64,000 nucleotides of DNA from Biomphalaria glabrata (lineage: Eukaryota > Mollusca > Gastropoda > Planorbidae): the NCBI RefSeq assembly GCF_947242115.1, contig NC_074728.1, positions 18,057,542 to 18,121,541 on the forward strand. Reading direction: 5' to 3'. Below are positions 25,001 to 33,638 of this stretch, piece after piece (position 1 is the stretch's first letter; each line of letters opens with the position of its first letter). The translations under genes and the position numbers were made by a program. The notes under the pieces were generated by a model that worked only from the letters and a program-made list of their open reading frames with translations, searched no databases and had not been told where the DNA came from.

Positions 25001-28000
25001 AAAAATCCTACATGTCCTGACCCTAGAGTTCATGTGAGATGCAAAAGAAACTCCTTCCTACTGATGGCTCTGTACAGGAAAAGTCCTACCTGTCCTGACC
25101 CTAGAGTTTACGTGAGATGCAACAGAAACTTCTAGCTACTGATGGGTCTGTAAAGTCCTATTTGTCCTGACCCTAGAGTCCATGTGAGATGCAACTGAAA
25201 CTCCTACCTACTGATGGGTCTGTAAAGTCCTACCTGTCCTGACACTATAGTTCAAGTGAGATGAAACTCCTACCTACTGATGGGTCTGTAAAGTCCTACC
25301 TGTCCTGACCCTAGAGTTCAAGTGAGATGAAACTCCTACCTACTGATGGGTTGGAGACGTAAACAATGTTATCACTGTCAGCGCCAATGAAGTCAGCCAC
25401 AGCACGTCTGCTCCGGTCCACATACTTCTTGCAGTTCACGCGGTACCAATGATCTGGGTGACGTTCTCTTTCAATGTTAAGTCTGTTCAAATTTGCAAAT
25501 AGTGACAATAAAAAAAAACGTTCAGATTGGTACACTGTCGTCAGAGGCGTAGCTAGGGTGGGGAGAGGGAGGGGGAATTTGAAAATCCCCTGGCCCCCAC
25601 TTGTATTACTCAAAACGTAGGGTCCCCAAAAGAGGTCAAGCCCCCGGGCCCCCAAATAATCGCAAATGCCTAGCTACGCCACTGACTGTCGTTATGTAAT
25701 AATTTTGTCTTAGAGCTAGACATAGCTGGTAATTAAAAGCCCAAGGATGAATAAAAATAAAATTAGATTTCGTAGTAAGGAATCCAAATATTTTTTGAAA
25801 GTATTTATTAGATTTTTAAGTATAAAAAGGGACAAGAGTGAAAATTCAAGGTCCGTTGTTTATTGTTCTTCGTCATGACGTTACAGACATCAAAAAATTT
25901 GATAAAGATTTGCTTTATTTACTTTGGGACGTAATTAACTTCTCCTAGAATAACGTATGTAGCCTATAAGATAGAAGATGATCAAACTTATGTTTTCAAA
26001 AAAAAAACCCACGTTATTAGATTTTTCAGTTTCTTCTTCTTTATAATTTCCCGAGGGGTTGAGTGTAGGAATCTTAGAGCTCTAGTCCTATGGAGACTCA
26101 TCTCCATCTGTCTGCCTGAAAAAACTTTCATCTGGGAAAGTTAAGTATAATTTTACATTCCTATTACATGTGGTTCATATCCCGGTCAGTCTTCAGGCCT
26201 ACTAGGACGACTGGTCTTGAATGGACTTTACGCACGTGGGTTGTGTTTTGCTTCCCTAATTGGCCTACCGGTGTCGCCTCCTGGAATATTTTTTTTTACC
26301 CGAGCCCTACGTCGAGATTGAGACGAGAGATTTTTTGAGATAAACTTTATGACTATTCTAAACGTCTAAAAACTTTTTAAAAATATTTTCCAAGAATATA
26401 AAAAAAAATTAAATAATTTATTACAAATAAAAAATACACATAAAAAATAAAGAGGCAACATTGTTTGGGTAATAATAATAATTAGATTGCTTAAGAAAGA
26501 AAATATTTCTTGTGTCTGTTTTTGAGATCGGTAGGGTAATAAAGTTACAATAATGCCCCAAAGGTTTTTCGTTTTATTTTCCTTAACTCTTTCTCTCCTA
26601 ACTGACGATACCAACGTTGATTCCACCAGAATGTGGTAAATAATTATGGAAAGAAAATGTTAAGAAAGTTGTTTTATTCGAATGTTTCCCACAGTGTAGC
26701 TTGAGATCAGATACATCAGTATATTTTTTTTCCAAGTTTATTATTAAGTTATAGGCTGATGCTGTTATTAAATGATGCGTTCAGTGTTTTTCAGCTTTCG
26801 ATTTTTTTTATAGGTTAGGGAGATCATTTTAAAATGTTATATGTTGCCAATTCATATAACAAATGTTAATGAAACTCAATCTTAACTTATATTATAAGCA
26901 ATATTCCTTTAATTCTTACTTGTTCTGTATATCTATGATGCGTGACGGAACTGTCCCATAGCTTCCATGATTTAAAAACGTGACGTCTGGGTCTAAAAGA
27001 AATTCTTTGTCTCGTATCTCTTTTCCAAACTTAATATTTCTAAGCCCGTCAGTATTTAGCTCATATGCCAATCCGCCTTCACGCTTTCTAGAATCAATGT
27101 CTTTATAAAAAAAAAAAATTACATTATATTATTGGAGGAAATATAAGATAAGATAAGAAATATACTATTTATTTTACAAATAAAAAAATATCAAGCTGTT
27201 TGTGTATCTTTTGTTGATCTGGTAAACAGATTAAATAGCTTCCACTTACGCTGCCTGCGACGCATAAGGTGCATCTTCTGGAGGGATCAGGTCTCTAACC
27301 AGGACGTTCTGAAACGGGCCAGTATGCACAGCATCTTATCTCTTCTTACACAGAGAAGACTTCGCTGGCTCGGTCATGTCACTTGCATGCGAGATGGAAG
27401 AATCCCTAAAGACATCATTTATGCTGAGCTTATGGAGGGAGTCAGACCCAAGGGCCGCCCAAGACTAACCTACAGAGATGTCTGTAAGCGAGACATGAGA
27501 ACCACGGGCATCGAACAAAGTATGAGGGAGGAGATAGCCCAAGACAGGACAGCATGGAGACAGACTGTACGTGTTGGTACGAACTTCGCCCAGTGCAAAA
27601 GAAATGAAGCTGCATCAGTCAAGAGAAAGAAGAACAAAGCTGCCCTAAGTCAGATGCATATACATTGACGAACTGTGGCAAACTCTGCCGCTCCAGAATT
27701 GGCTTGATCAGTCATTCAGATTCTTCCCCGTCTCTAGACAAAACCAAAGCCAGTGACTCATTTGGGCTCATCCATGGTCTTCCGAGACAGAAGGAACCAT
27801 ACAAATATAATGTGTACAGAATACGGAAGCCTTGATAAGCGAACTAATAATTTTGTTTGCAGCATTCAGAAATGTAGAATCTAATTTCAAAGATCTTTCG
27901 ATTGTAGCTCTAAATATTTTAAATGACAACAGATCTTTCAATGCGATCTTTTAATATGGCGTACTTGACATTAATAATTTGCTTCTGTTTATTTCTCAAT

Positions 28001-29726
28001 CTCTTCTGACCTCCATCTTTTAATTTGTTACATTTCCATTTTATCGTCATGATATTTCTGTATATCGCTTGCACGTATTTCTATTTTGTTACTATACTTT
28101 TGTGTTTAAAGAACGAAATCAGTGTCGTAATCATCAAAGTCTAAATAAAAAGCGAATTCCTATGATTAACTTTAAGTGTGAACAGCTCCAATTTAACAGA
28201 TAATAATATTTTTTACATCCATTCAAGCTGACGATCTGAACGGGGAACTTTACTTTAACAATAAATGCGGTAGGGGAAGCCTTGTGAGTTAAAAGTCTTA
28301 GCAAATGCAAATCTTTTTTTTTTTACCCAGCTCTAATGGCTACCAGATATTAGTCGTTAAAAGAGTTAAGACGGTTGGTCGTTGACCTGGCCACATGACA
28401 CCTTCGCTAACTGCGGGCCAGAGAAACAGATGACCTTTTTACATCATCTGCCCCACAGATCTCATGGTCTGAAAGGGGAAACTTTCATTTACTTGGCGAC
28501 GCGGTAGTGGTGGCATTGGGAGTAATCAGTCAATATAGATGACACTGGACAGCGTTTCGAGAGTGGTTAACCGTGACGAAAGGAAATTCTTAAGGAAATC
28601 ACTTGCGAATATGGTCATGTGATCATCCATAATGATTATATTGGAAAAGGCTTTCGGGGACTCCAGAAAGAGCCAGAGTGTTTAGAGTCAAGATGATTTA
28701 GATGTACAGTGAGTCCAGAGTGAATCTAGTCCGGGATATTAAAGTCCAGTGCACAAGTCCAGAAAGTGGCAGAGAAACCAGTAGAATGTAGTACAGCAGT
28801 ACGGTTATCTACAGTGAAGCATTGTACAGTCAGTATTATATGTTGTTGATTGTACAACATTGGCTGTTAAATTTGTTAGACTCATTAAAGAATGACGTTA
28901 TTCGGAGCCCGTGTTGTTAAGTTATTGAGTTGGTTGTGTTGTGTGTTTGCAGTGAGCCTGATAGAGAGTCATATCAGTATATACCAGTATAAATACACGG
29001 CGTTGACCACTTTATATAAGTTAATATGTTAATGTCTTTTTTTGACTTTATGTATCATACTTATATAAAAAGAGACCAAACTACTTTGGCCAATGATTTC
29101 GTTAGTTAAAAAAGTTTATTTTATTGATGAATAAATAGAAATGTAAAATAATTTGCAGTTATATTGCGCTAGGAGAAGCGGTGGTTGAGTGGTAAAGCGC
29201 TTGGCTGCCGAGACGGGGGTCCCGGGTTCGAATCCCGATTAAGACTGGGCTTTTAAATTTCAGGATCTTTGGGCGCATCTGAGTCAAAACAGCTCTAATG
29301 GGTACGTGGCAATAGTTGGGGAAAAGTAAATGCGGCTTGTCGTTGTGCTGGCCACATGACACCCTTGTTAACCGTTTGGCGACAGAAACAGATGACCTTT
29401 ACATAATCTGCCCAATAGATTACATAATCTGCCCTATAGATCGCATCATTGCAGGGTCTGAAAGGAGAACTTGTTACTTTATATATTGTTAAAAAGGTTT
29501 ATCACACTATTCTTTTAATCGATCTTATACAACAACCCATCAAACCAAGAAACAAAGCTCGTTTAATGTTACTAAGTGCTGAGTCATTTGCTGTCTAGTA
29601 GTAGGCTACCTCTACCTGTTATATATGAGGTCTATAGATCTTGTATCTCACTATAAGTCTGATTGTACACAAAACATTGATGGCTACATAGTTATGTAAC
29701 TTACTTGTAGGCTTAGATTGGTCCAT
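12907..29726 (-). CDS. PLP-dependent class V aminotransferase-fold enzyme (cysteine desulfhydrase/EgtE-like), 9 coding exons
   Basis: The predicted 429-residue enzyme should be a pyridoxal-phosphate lyase or desulfhydrase acting on a cysteine-like or sulfur-containing amino acid; the substrate is inferred only from family. Coding exons on the minus strand: 29726-29705, 27100-26920, 25482-25340, 23289-23170, 21720-21607, 20965-20813, 19503-19295, 18239-18081, 13095-12907. Every junction has GT/AG and a matching phase, and the summed length is 1290 nt including the TAG stop. Visible motifs are [10 protein letters not shown] (residues 50-59, N-terminal substrate-side loop), NPSVA after a beta strand (phosphate-binding region), FIDGAHAIG with D223 (PLP ring nitrogen) and H226, TSVHKW with K249 as the Schiff-base lysine, and QGT-D further on. 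There is no signal peptide, so it is probably cytosolic. The ATG has an in-frame stop 12 nt upstream. Minus-strand AATAAA signals lie near 12780-12799. Plant L-cysteine desulfhydrase aligns over the whole length from memory. An isopenicillin-N-epimerase-like activity cannot be excluded. Confidence 0.9.
13636..14170. repeat. 9-bp GGTCCTATT minisatellite, Gly-Pro-X on both strands
   Basis: Units of GGTCCTATT or GGTCCTGTT encode Gly-Pro-Ile or Gly-Pro-Val on the plus strand; because GGTCC/GGACC is its own inverse, the minus strand also reads Gly-Pro-X. A stretch with GTATGGCTACAACT recurs at about 13615 and 13880, so a block of about 265 bp has itself been duplicated. It lies in the last intron of the PLP gene and shows stops and indels, so it is not a collagen. 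Confidence 0.9.
14345..14475. repeat. Second block of the 9-bp minisatellite
   Basis: More GGTCCTATTGGTCC-type units, drifting to CCTCTTTGTTCT, separated from the main block by about 170 bp of unique sequence. Confidence 0.85.
14745..15165 (+). mobile_element. LINE 3' fragment with C-terminal zinc finger
   Basis: It encodes [20 protein letters not shown], then [20 protein letters not shown], and ends with C-x2-C-x12-H-x3-H (CPVCSRTF and HMRRH), the usual C-terminus of a mollusc LINE family. The 53820-54420 piece is a second copy on the other strand. Confidence 0.85.
15297..15510 (+). mobile_element. tRNA-derived planorbid SINE, decayed
   Basis: It has the head GGCTGAGTGGTAAAGCGC and the middle GAGATTTTGAATTTCGGGATC. 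The 3' part departs from other copies. Confidence 0.6.
16600..17260 (-). mobile_element. Possible LTR-like remnant
   Basis: Read on the minus strand it starts TGTTACGCCCC and has a TATAAAAGCCGGAGACG promoter-like block followed by a possible transcribed leader. No partner copy, target duplication or clear end is visible, so the call is weak. Confidence 0.25.
17192..17325 (+). repeat. Two-unit tandem duplication, about 67 bp
   Basis: AATTTTAATGTCACTGGACT and a following TTTCGGCGTTTGGG block recur one unit later as AATTTTAATGTTCCTGAACT and TTTCGACGTCTGGG, with about 15-20% divergence by eye. Confidence 0.65.
17528..17625 (+). mobile_element. SINE 3' fragment
   Basis: Contains GGCCACATGACACCCTCGTT and AACCGTGGG-CACAGAAACAGATG, the 3' half of the planorbid SINE. 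The head is missing. Confidence 0.65.
17960..18055 (+). repeat. GTGCAAAGTTTCA dispersed repeat copy next to PLP exon 8
   Basis: A decayed copy (GTGCAAAGTTTCAGTTTG, GGGAGAAATAAGG, ACCAGACAGAA) ends about 25 bp from the donor of exon 8, within the following intron. Confidence 0.65.
18081..18239 (-). CDS. PLP enzyme gene, exon 8
   Basis: A phase 0-0 exon with 53 codons that starts [18 protein letters not shown] and ends SGYPCTE at the donor GAG|GTACTT. The acceptor is CTCAAG|T. It encodes part of the small C-terminal domain, which is variable in the family. Confidence 0.8.
19017..19253 (+). mobile_element. tRNA-derived planorbid SINE, nearly full
   Basis: Head GTGGTGGCTGAGCAGCAAAG with a B-box-like GGTTCGAATCC, then the family body (CTAATGGGTACCTGACATTA) and tail (ACATCACCTGCCCTATAGATC). 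It lies in intron 7 of the PLP gene, antisense to it. Confidence 0.88.
19295..19503 (-). CDS. PLP enzyme gene, exon 7 (Schiff-base lysine)
   Basis: It encodes [11 protein letters not shown], where K249 is the lysine that binds PLP, then the QGTVDH segment and a helix ending IGGM at the donor ATG|GTGAGT. Of two close acceptors, TATAG|CG gives the same spacing before HKW as plant homologues and is preferred. A SINE ends about 45 bp from the donor side. Confidence 0.92.
19790..19930 (-). mobile_element. LINE 3' fragment in intron 6 of the PLP gene
   Basis: The reverse complement matches 27690-27790 (CGCTC-AGAATTGGCTTGATC, then GTGACTC), the stretch after the zinc-finger-like end of that LINE. 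Confidence 0.65.
20278..20660 (-). mobile_element. LINE 3'-end fragment (different family)
   Basis: On the minus strand a decayed stretch reads like the usual last residues of CR1/Jockey-type polymerases ([15 protein letters not shown]-like, with a T-C in the actual sequence), followed by a 3' part with GCGCC and GCGCTC near AATAATAATAAA. Confidence 0.6.
20653..20697. repeat. Perfect inverted repeat (15-bp stem)
   Basis: GTGTGGCCACCTTGT is followed after a loop of about 14 nt by its exact reverse complement. It can form a stable hairpin and sits at the outer edge of the LINE fragment in intron 6. Confidence 0.85.
20813..20965 (-). CDS. PLP enzyme gene, exon 6
   Basis: It encodes [16 protein letters not shown], then FIDGAHAIG (cofactor aspartate D223 and H226) and NDLGADVYT. 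The acceptor is TTGGCAG|AC and the donor ACGA|GTAAAT. This is the best-conserved exon of the gene. Confidence 0.93.
21011..21225 (+). repeat. Tandem repeat of TATAAACATG-A(n)-GTATTAG units
   Basis: About eight units of 24-31 bp made of GGTATAAACATGTAAAA plus GTATTA, differing mainly in the length of the A run. Confidence 0.9.
21228..21475 (-). mobile_element. Planorbid SINE, minus strand
   Basis: The reverse of the SINE: AGACCTTGCGATCTATAGGG tail, GTGTCATGTGGCCAGCAC, and a decayed head with a C run. It lies in intron 5 of the PLP gene in the same sense as the gene. Confidence 0.85.
21607..21720 (-). CDS. PLP enzyme gene, exon 5
   Basis: It encodes [12 protein letters not shown] and a helix ending KVAIIG/D. 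The acceptor is TCACAG|AC and the donor ATCG|GTAAAT. The split codon joins to aspartate, giving IIDHITSP with the next exon, as in plant homologues. Confidence 0.85.
22985..23028 (-). mobile_element. One end of a hAT-type MITE
   Basis: The minus strand reads CAGGGGTTCTCAACCTGTGG, then GTCGCGACCCCTTTGGGAG, a widespread hAT terminal sequence. The partner end was not found. Confidence 0.6.
23035..23130 (+). repeat. GTGCAAAGTTTCA dispersed repeat, short copy
   Basis: It contains AAGTTTTAACTCGATCCGAG, then GGGAGAAATAAAATG and CAGACAGATTGA, next to PLP exon 4. Confidence 0.65.
23170..23289 (-). CDS. PLP enzyme gene, exon 4
   Basis: It encodes [14 protein letters not shown], then [10 protein letters not shown] and a basic end. 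The acceptor is TTCCAG|CC and the donor CCAG|GTCAAA. The phases (2 bases in, 1 base out) fit both neighbours. YG in LSYGT matches the family's conserved Y-G turn. Confidence 0.85.
23490..23690 (+). repeat. GTGCAAAGTTTCA dispersed repeat, best-preserved copy
   Basis: Layout: TATTACCAATAGTTAG, ATTGATTCTTGTGTTGTAAG, then GAGCAAAATTTTAGCTTGAT, GGAGAAATAACGTGTAC, CAGACACACAGACAGACAG and GAGTTGATATAAGCTTTG. Other copies lie near 1323, 1555, 6040, 6260, 12570, 17960, 23035, 33400, 34040, 40395, 52240, 52420, 57280 and 59825. No coding part is seen; it is probably a non-autonomous mobile element. Confidence 0.7.
24110..24310 (-). mobile_element. LINE 3' fragment in intron 3 of the PLP gene
   Basis: The minus strand encodes a basic stretch ([17 protein letters not shown]) and [17 protein letters not shown], which I associate with LINE-derived tails in mollusc genomes. 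A small copy lies at 4305-4375. Confidence 0.5.
24689..25349 (-). repeat. 67-78 bp tandem array that contains the exon 3 splice donor
   Basis: About nine units built of TGTACAGGAAAAGTCCTACC, TGTCCTGACCCTAGAG, and ACTCCTACCTACTGATGGG. The last unit runs into PLP exon 3 (lower edge 25340), so its minus strand supplies the exon end CCCATCAGTAG|GTAGGAG. At least two further units, near 25202 and 25268, have the same exon-intron junction exactly; older units carry altered forms. Confidence 0.92.
25340..25482 (-). CDS. PLP enzyme gene, exon 3
   Basis: It encodes the stretch containing [11 protein letters not shown], an arginine-rich helix and IVYVSNPSV, the family's PLP-phosphate strand and loop. 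The acceptor is GAACAG|A and the donor is GTAG|GTAGGA. The donor end lies inside the last unit of the 24689-25349 tandem array, so the exon edge itself is part of a satellite. Confidence 0.85.
25542..25684. mobile_element. hAT-type MITE, 143 bp, 8-bp target duplication
   Basis: Ends CAGAGGCGTAGCTAGG and the inverse CCTAGCTACGCCACTG, flanked on both sides by ACTGTCGT (25534-25541 and 25685-25692). It sits in intron 2, 59 bp from the exon 3 acceptor. Confidence 0.92.
26920..27100 (-). CDS. PLP enzyme gene, exon 2
   Basis: The acceptor follows a T-rich tract (TTATAAAG|AC) and the donor is AA|GTAAGA. The exon encodes residues 8-68, including [13 protein letters not shown], the N-terminal signature of the cysteine desulfhydrase/epimerase branch of class V enzymes. 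Confidence 0.85.
27235..27830 (+). mobile_element. LINE 3' fragment, antisense in intron 1 of the PLP gene
   Basis: It encodes [40 protein letters not shown] and [12 protein letters not shown], the C-terminal region of a non-LTR polymerase family, then a decayed zinc-finger-like end ([13 protein letters not shown]). It starts about 135 bp from exon 2. Confidence 0.88.
28337..28495 (+). mobile_element. SINE 3' part
   Basis: It contains ACCCAGCTCTAATGG, GGCCACATGACACC and ACATCATCTGCCCCACAGAT. Its end touches the LTR-like block that follows. Confidence 0.8.
28494..29045 (+). mobile_element. Decayed copy of the solo-LTR-like family
   Basis: It shares GGTCATGTGATCATC, GTACAGTGAG, ACAGCGGT/ACAGCAGT-GTACGGT and the CAGTGAGCCTG end with the copy at 9351-10159. 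Both boundaries are blurred, and it looks older than the other two copies. Confidence 0.5.
29165..29480 (+). mobile_element. Planorbid SINE, full length
   Basis: tRNA-like head (GGTTGAGTGGTAAAGCGC, B box GGGTTCGAATCCC), body and tail. A short stretch, TACATAATCTGCCC, is duplicated in the tail. It lies about 225 bp from PLP exon 1. Confidence 0.9.
29705..29726 (-). CDS. PLP enzyme gene, coding exon 1
   Basis: This short first coding exon encodes MDQSKPT plus one base and then meets a consensus donor (A|GTAAGT). It ends in phase 1, which matches the two bases that open exon 2. An in-frame TAG lies just upstream of the ATG, which fixes the start. It was found by phase and donor fit rather than by homology, so it is the least certain exon. 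Confidence 0.65.
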
Positions 29727-30079
29727 TCTCTTGGTTTGCTATTGACACACAGAAAGGAGAGAGCACAGCTATGACCTGTGTAGGGAAAAAAAAAAAGGTC
29801 AATATCTCACGTTCTCGCAAAGGGAAAAGGGGGAGGTACAAATTCAAATCTGTCTGTCTTCGCTTTCTGTATTTTGCTTTGCAGTTGCTTCCCTTGGTTT
29901 CCCGTTCTCTGACCTAGAGTTATGCAATAGGAATGTGATGTGTAGTCCACTCTCCATAGCAGGGCACTAAGTAGATCTATTTGTTACTTATCAATGCTTC
30001 TCAATTGTCCTTGACCCATTTTTAGCCATTATTGAACAGAATGACGATTTTGTCATTTTGACTCAAATTAACTGTCCGT

Positions 30080-30900
30080 AATCATGGGCGTAAACACGGG
30101 GTATGAGGGTTTGGGATTGATCTCCTCCCTCCCGAAATTTGGAAAGAAAATTTGTGACTGTTTTTTTATGTTTTTTGCTTTAATTTTGTTCATCGTAGTC
30201 GAGATTTAAATGTTAAACCATCACTTGCGCAGGCAAAGGGGTTCTGAGTTTGAAATCCCCCTCCAAGGGATTTTGAGATTAAAAACTTCCTTCTTCTAGA
30301 AAAAAAATGCAAACGACAGTTACTAAATTCCATCAGCGTAGCCAAGAGAAAAAAAAACCTCCAGCGTTTTTTTTGACGTTAAAAATACTCTATTTAATTC
30401 AATATTTAATATAATAACAAGAGTCACATGATTCTATGAGCGTAACCTAGAAAAATTTTGAGTATTAAAAAAAACTCAAGAAAAACTTGAAGTCGAAACC
30501 CACTCCAGAGGTTTTTGAGTTTAAATACCCCCTCCACCGTGTTTTGAGGTTAAAAACCCATCTTCAATATAAAACAAAAAACGATCTACAGTCAATAAAC
30601 TATATAAGCTTAGCCAATGTTTTTTTTTAGTTTAAAAACACCCTCCAGTGGGCTTTAAATTTGAAAGTCCCTCTATAGGGTTTAGAATCTAAAACTCCCT
30701 AACAGATAGTTTTGAGGTTAAAACTTTCTCTGCAATATTAAAACTAAAGTAATTAACTACAGTCACCAAATTCTATGAGCGTAGCTTAGGGGGTTGGCAT
30801 TTTTAAAAAAATTCAGATGGTTTTTGAGTTTAAAGCCCTAAAACAGATTGCTTTGACGATAAAACTCCCCCTTTCCATAAAAATAAAATAAAGCAAACAG
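30080..30900. repeat. Decayed repeats of about 110-200 bp
   Basis: Phrases such as CTATGAGCGTAGC, TTTTGAGTTTAAA and CCCCCTCCA recur four to five times (near 30330, 30440, 30600 and 30780). It is old tandem or transposon-derived sequence with no coding potential. Confidence 0.5.
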
Positions 30901-31549
30901 TAGCCCTGCAGTTCTGCACGGCTAGCTTGGTAAGCTCTAAGAAAATGGTGCGGGTTCCCGGTGTGCTCGGGTTTTTGGCCGGAGTGTCCGTCCCATTGGA
31001 AATAACACAAGCTTGGACCTCTTTCAGACTAAGCGCTTTGTTCAATTAAGTTTACAAGCGTAGAGTTTCAAGAGCTTCGACTCTTTTGACAGTAAAACGG
31101 CCTAAACACAGACCTGTGATATGGCAACAAGGTATTGGTCTCCCCAGATCTTAGGGTTGCATGCAAACTAAACCTTAGCGGAATAAAACAATGTAGAGGA
31201 CTTGAACATTAGTTTCTAGAAAAACGAAATAGTTTGTTATAAAGTGAGCTGTGTGATCGCATTGAAAAGTGTACTTAATTGGAATCACGAGCGATTTTTT
31301 AAACTCCATTTGTACAGCTTTTATTTGTATGCATGCTCCGTGCGCAGCACTCCAATATTGTTGGTGAGAGCTACGTATATGGGAGTTGTTGTTTTTTTCT
31401 GGATGTAGGTGATCAGCTAACGGAACATTTCTTTTTAAAGGAGCTCGATCTCAAATCCCGATTCTAGAAGAGTAAGAAAAGTTGTACAATTGATGACGGG
31501 TCTTCCTGTTTGGCTTCATGTGAAAAAAAAACAACGCTAGATGATTTTT

Positions 31550-31690
31550 TGAAATCTTATTACTTTAAACTATCAAATCAAGACCATGACTTGAATATTT
31601 CTGGTACAATGGGAAATTTGTCGGGGACCGCCTCTGAGTTTGTGTGATAACACAAGCTCTCTTTGTAATCCTTTGTAATTTAAATTATTA
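31550..31690. repeat. Dispersed repeat shared with 53180-53330
   Basis: CTTGAATATTTCTGGTACAA, GGGGACCGCCTCTGAGTTTG and ACACAAGCTCTCTTTG recur at 53180-53330 in the same orientation, with moderate divergence. The family is not recognised. Confidence 0.6.
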
Positions 31691-31704
31691 AATTTGTTTA
31701 GGCA

Positions 31705-31768
31705 ACTTTCAAGATTATAGCATGTTCAGTGCGCTACGGTCCAATCACTTTTGTGGACCAGTTGGTGT
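31705..31768 (-). mobile_element. Fragment of the tRNA-Leu/Ser-like SINE
   Basis: CAGTGCGCTACGGTCCAATC, then TTTTGTGGACCAG, matches the 3' part of the SINEs at 58978 and 62970. Confidence 0.5.
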
Positions 31769-32734
31769 GTTGGTGGGTGTTAAAACGTGCACAGAAATGA
31801 TTATTTCCTTTAACAAATCTAGCTCATCAATACTTCGCTATTCTGTTCACCGGATACATCAAATGGCTTGCTGTTTATGGAATAACTTTTTTTAATGAAA
31901 ATCTCCGATAGGTGATTAGGATTAGAAACTTGTTAGTATAATTTTAATGGCTTGAAAAAGAGAGAGAGAGAGAGAGAGAGGGAGACTTACAGAGTGATAA
32001 AGAAATCACAATAAATAGAGAGATAGGGAAAGAGTGAGAAAGTACCAAAAAAAAAAACAAGGACAAAAAGGTAAAACAAAATTCAATAAAATATAATTCA
32101 TACTCTTTGGTCCCCGCGGTTCACACATTGCGATAATTACATTCAGTATTTGCAGAATTTAATGTCAATTTCAAGAGTCAATATTGAGAACTGGGACGCA
32201 TAGTGATTGGATTTAATTATACGCTTTGAAGTGGCCTAGATCTATTTTATCTTATTTTAATGTGGCATCCTTTCTCGTGGCTTTAATGGACTCTATAAAC
32301 TCAACGTCTAAGTTGGTTAAACCAATATTGCTTATACAATTAAAGTTTAATTTGTAATGTATTATAGAAGTACTATACATTTTAATTAAGAAGAGCTGCT
32401 AACCTAATATAAAAAAATAAAAAAATTGATGAGAGTATAGATTTCGCCATTTGTTTTACAGTCAAAATCATTCGAAACTATTTTATCAATCGAATGTGTA
32501 AAGATCGCGTTTGAAGAGAAAGGGTTAAATGATAATTATTTTAAGAAGCACTTTTCGCCTAAGGACACTAAAACTTGTTTATTTAGAGATCCACTGAGGG
32601 GTCAGATTCGCTCCTTCTAATTCAATTAAGAAAATAGTATTTAGGCCTACATTATTCACAAGAATTGTCTTCAACTTTGATGTGTGGAAAAGAGTACAGT
32701 ATTTGACCTGCAAGATTTCATAGTACTGAAACCA

Positions 32735-32915
32735 CAGACCTATATGGCTGCCTGGTCGTGCGGTTTGCTCGCTGGACTGTCGTTCGGATTTATCGACGGT
32801 CGAGGGTTCAAACCCTGCCCGCTCGCATCCCCCGTCGTCCTGCGGGAGGTTTGGACTAGGAAGTAAACTATCTTCAACTCTGAAGGAACATCCGAAACAT
32901 GTAAAACATTTTACA
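32735..32915 (+). mobile_element. Second tRNA-derived SINE family
   Basis: The tRNA-like head (TGGTCGTGCGGTTTGC, B box GAGGGTTCAAACCC) is followed by CCCGTCGTCCTGCGGGAGGT and ACATCCGAAACATGTAAAAC, a recurrent mollusc repeat. A decayed relative may lie at 58215-58330. Confidence 0.65.
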
Positions 32916-33399
32916 AACAAAAATTAAGCTTAGAAATGCGCTACTATTATAATTATAAAATTATTAGTATTATTACTATTATCATCATTATTTTTAATAA
33001 GCGGAGGCGCCACAAGGATTGGTGTCACACGGTGCGATAAGCTGATGGCGCAAATGCAACATCATTGTTAATTAAAATGAAATTCTTAACAAAATTTGTC
33101 GTTGGATAATTCTTTCTCTGTGAAACGTAATACAGCTAAGTACTTGGAGCTAAATATCTATTTTAAATAGCTGGTTAGAAATATAAAATTTTCACCGAAA
33201 TGAAATAGAATAAAATTAATGTTTCTGAAATTGTAAAAATTTATTGGCCATTAAAAAAAAGCAAAATATAAATGTATTTTAAAAAAAGAAAAAAGGGTTA
33301 TTTAAGAGGAAGAACACATATACAGCTGTACACTCAATAATGTAGAATTTATGGTTAATTGGTTCATTGATTAATTGACTAATCACTATTTTTACAAAT

Positions 33400-33500
33400 G
33401 TATCCATGTTTTGTTAGGTGGAATAAATAACTGTGGGAAGTTTCAACTTTATCCTAGAATGGGTGTGGAAGAAATAACGTGTACAATTATCTAAGGGGGC
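33400..33500 (+). repeat. GTGCAAAGTTTCA dispersed repeat, partial
   Basis: It has GAAGTTTCAACTTTATCC-like and GTGGAAGAAATAACGTGTAC sequences. The end with CAGACAG is missing. Confidence 0.6.
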
Positions 33501-33638
33501 ATAATCCGACATATTTAGCCTTATCGCTTTATACTGAAGGATACATTTCTCTTGTTGGTATCAAATAAAATAATTAATTACCAGTAATTATAATAATATT
33601 TATTTTATTGATTAATGTTTTTTTTCGGTACAATAAAC

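Noticed and set aside
29165-29240. A tRNA gene
   Set aside because: The A and B boxes are present but the fold is imperfect and the sequence continues into the SINE body that is repeated elsewhere. The same holds for the heads at 19017, 37553, 38150, 58978 and 62370.
30813-31045. Minus-strand frame starting MNKALSLKEVQ as a 5' exon of the PLP gene
   Set aside because: No donor fits the phase needed by exon 2, while 29705-29726 has an ATG, an upstream stop, a consensus donor and the right phase.
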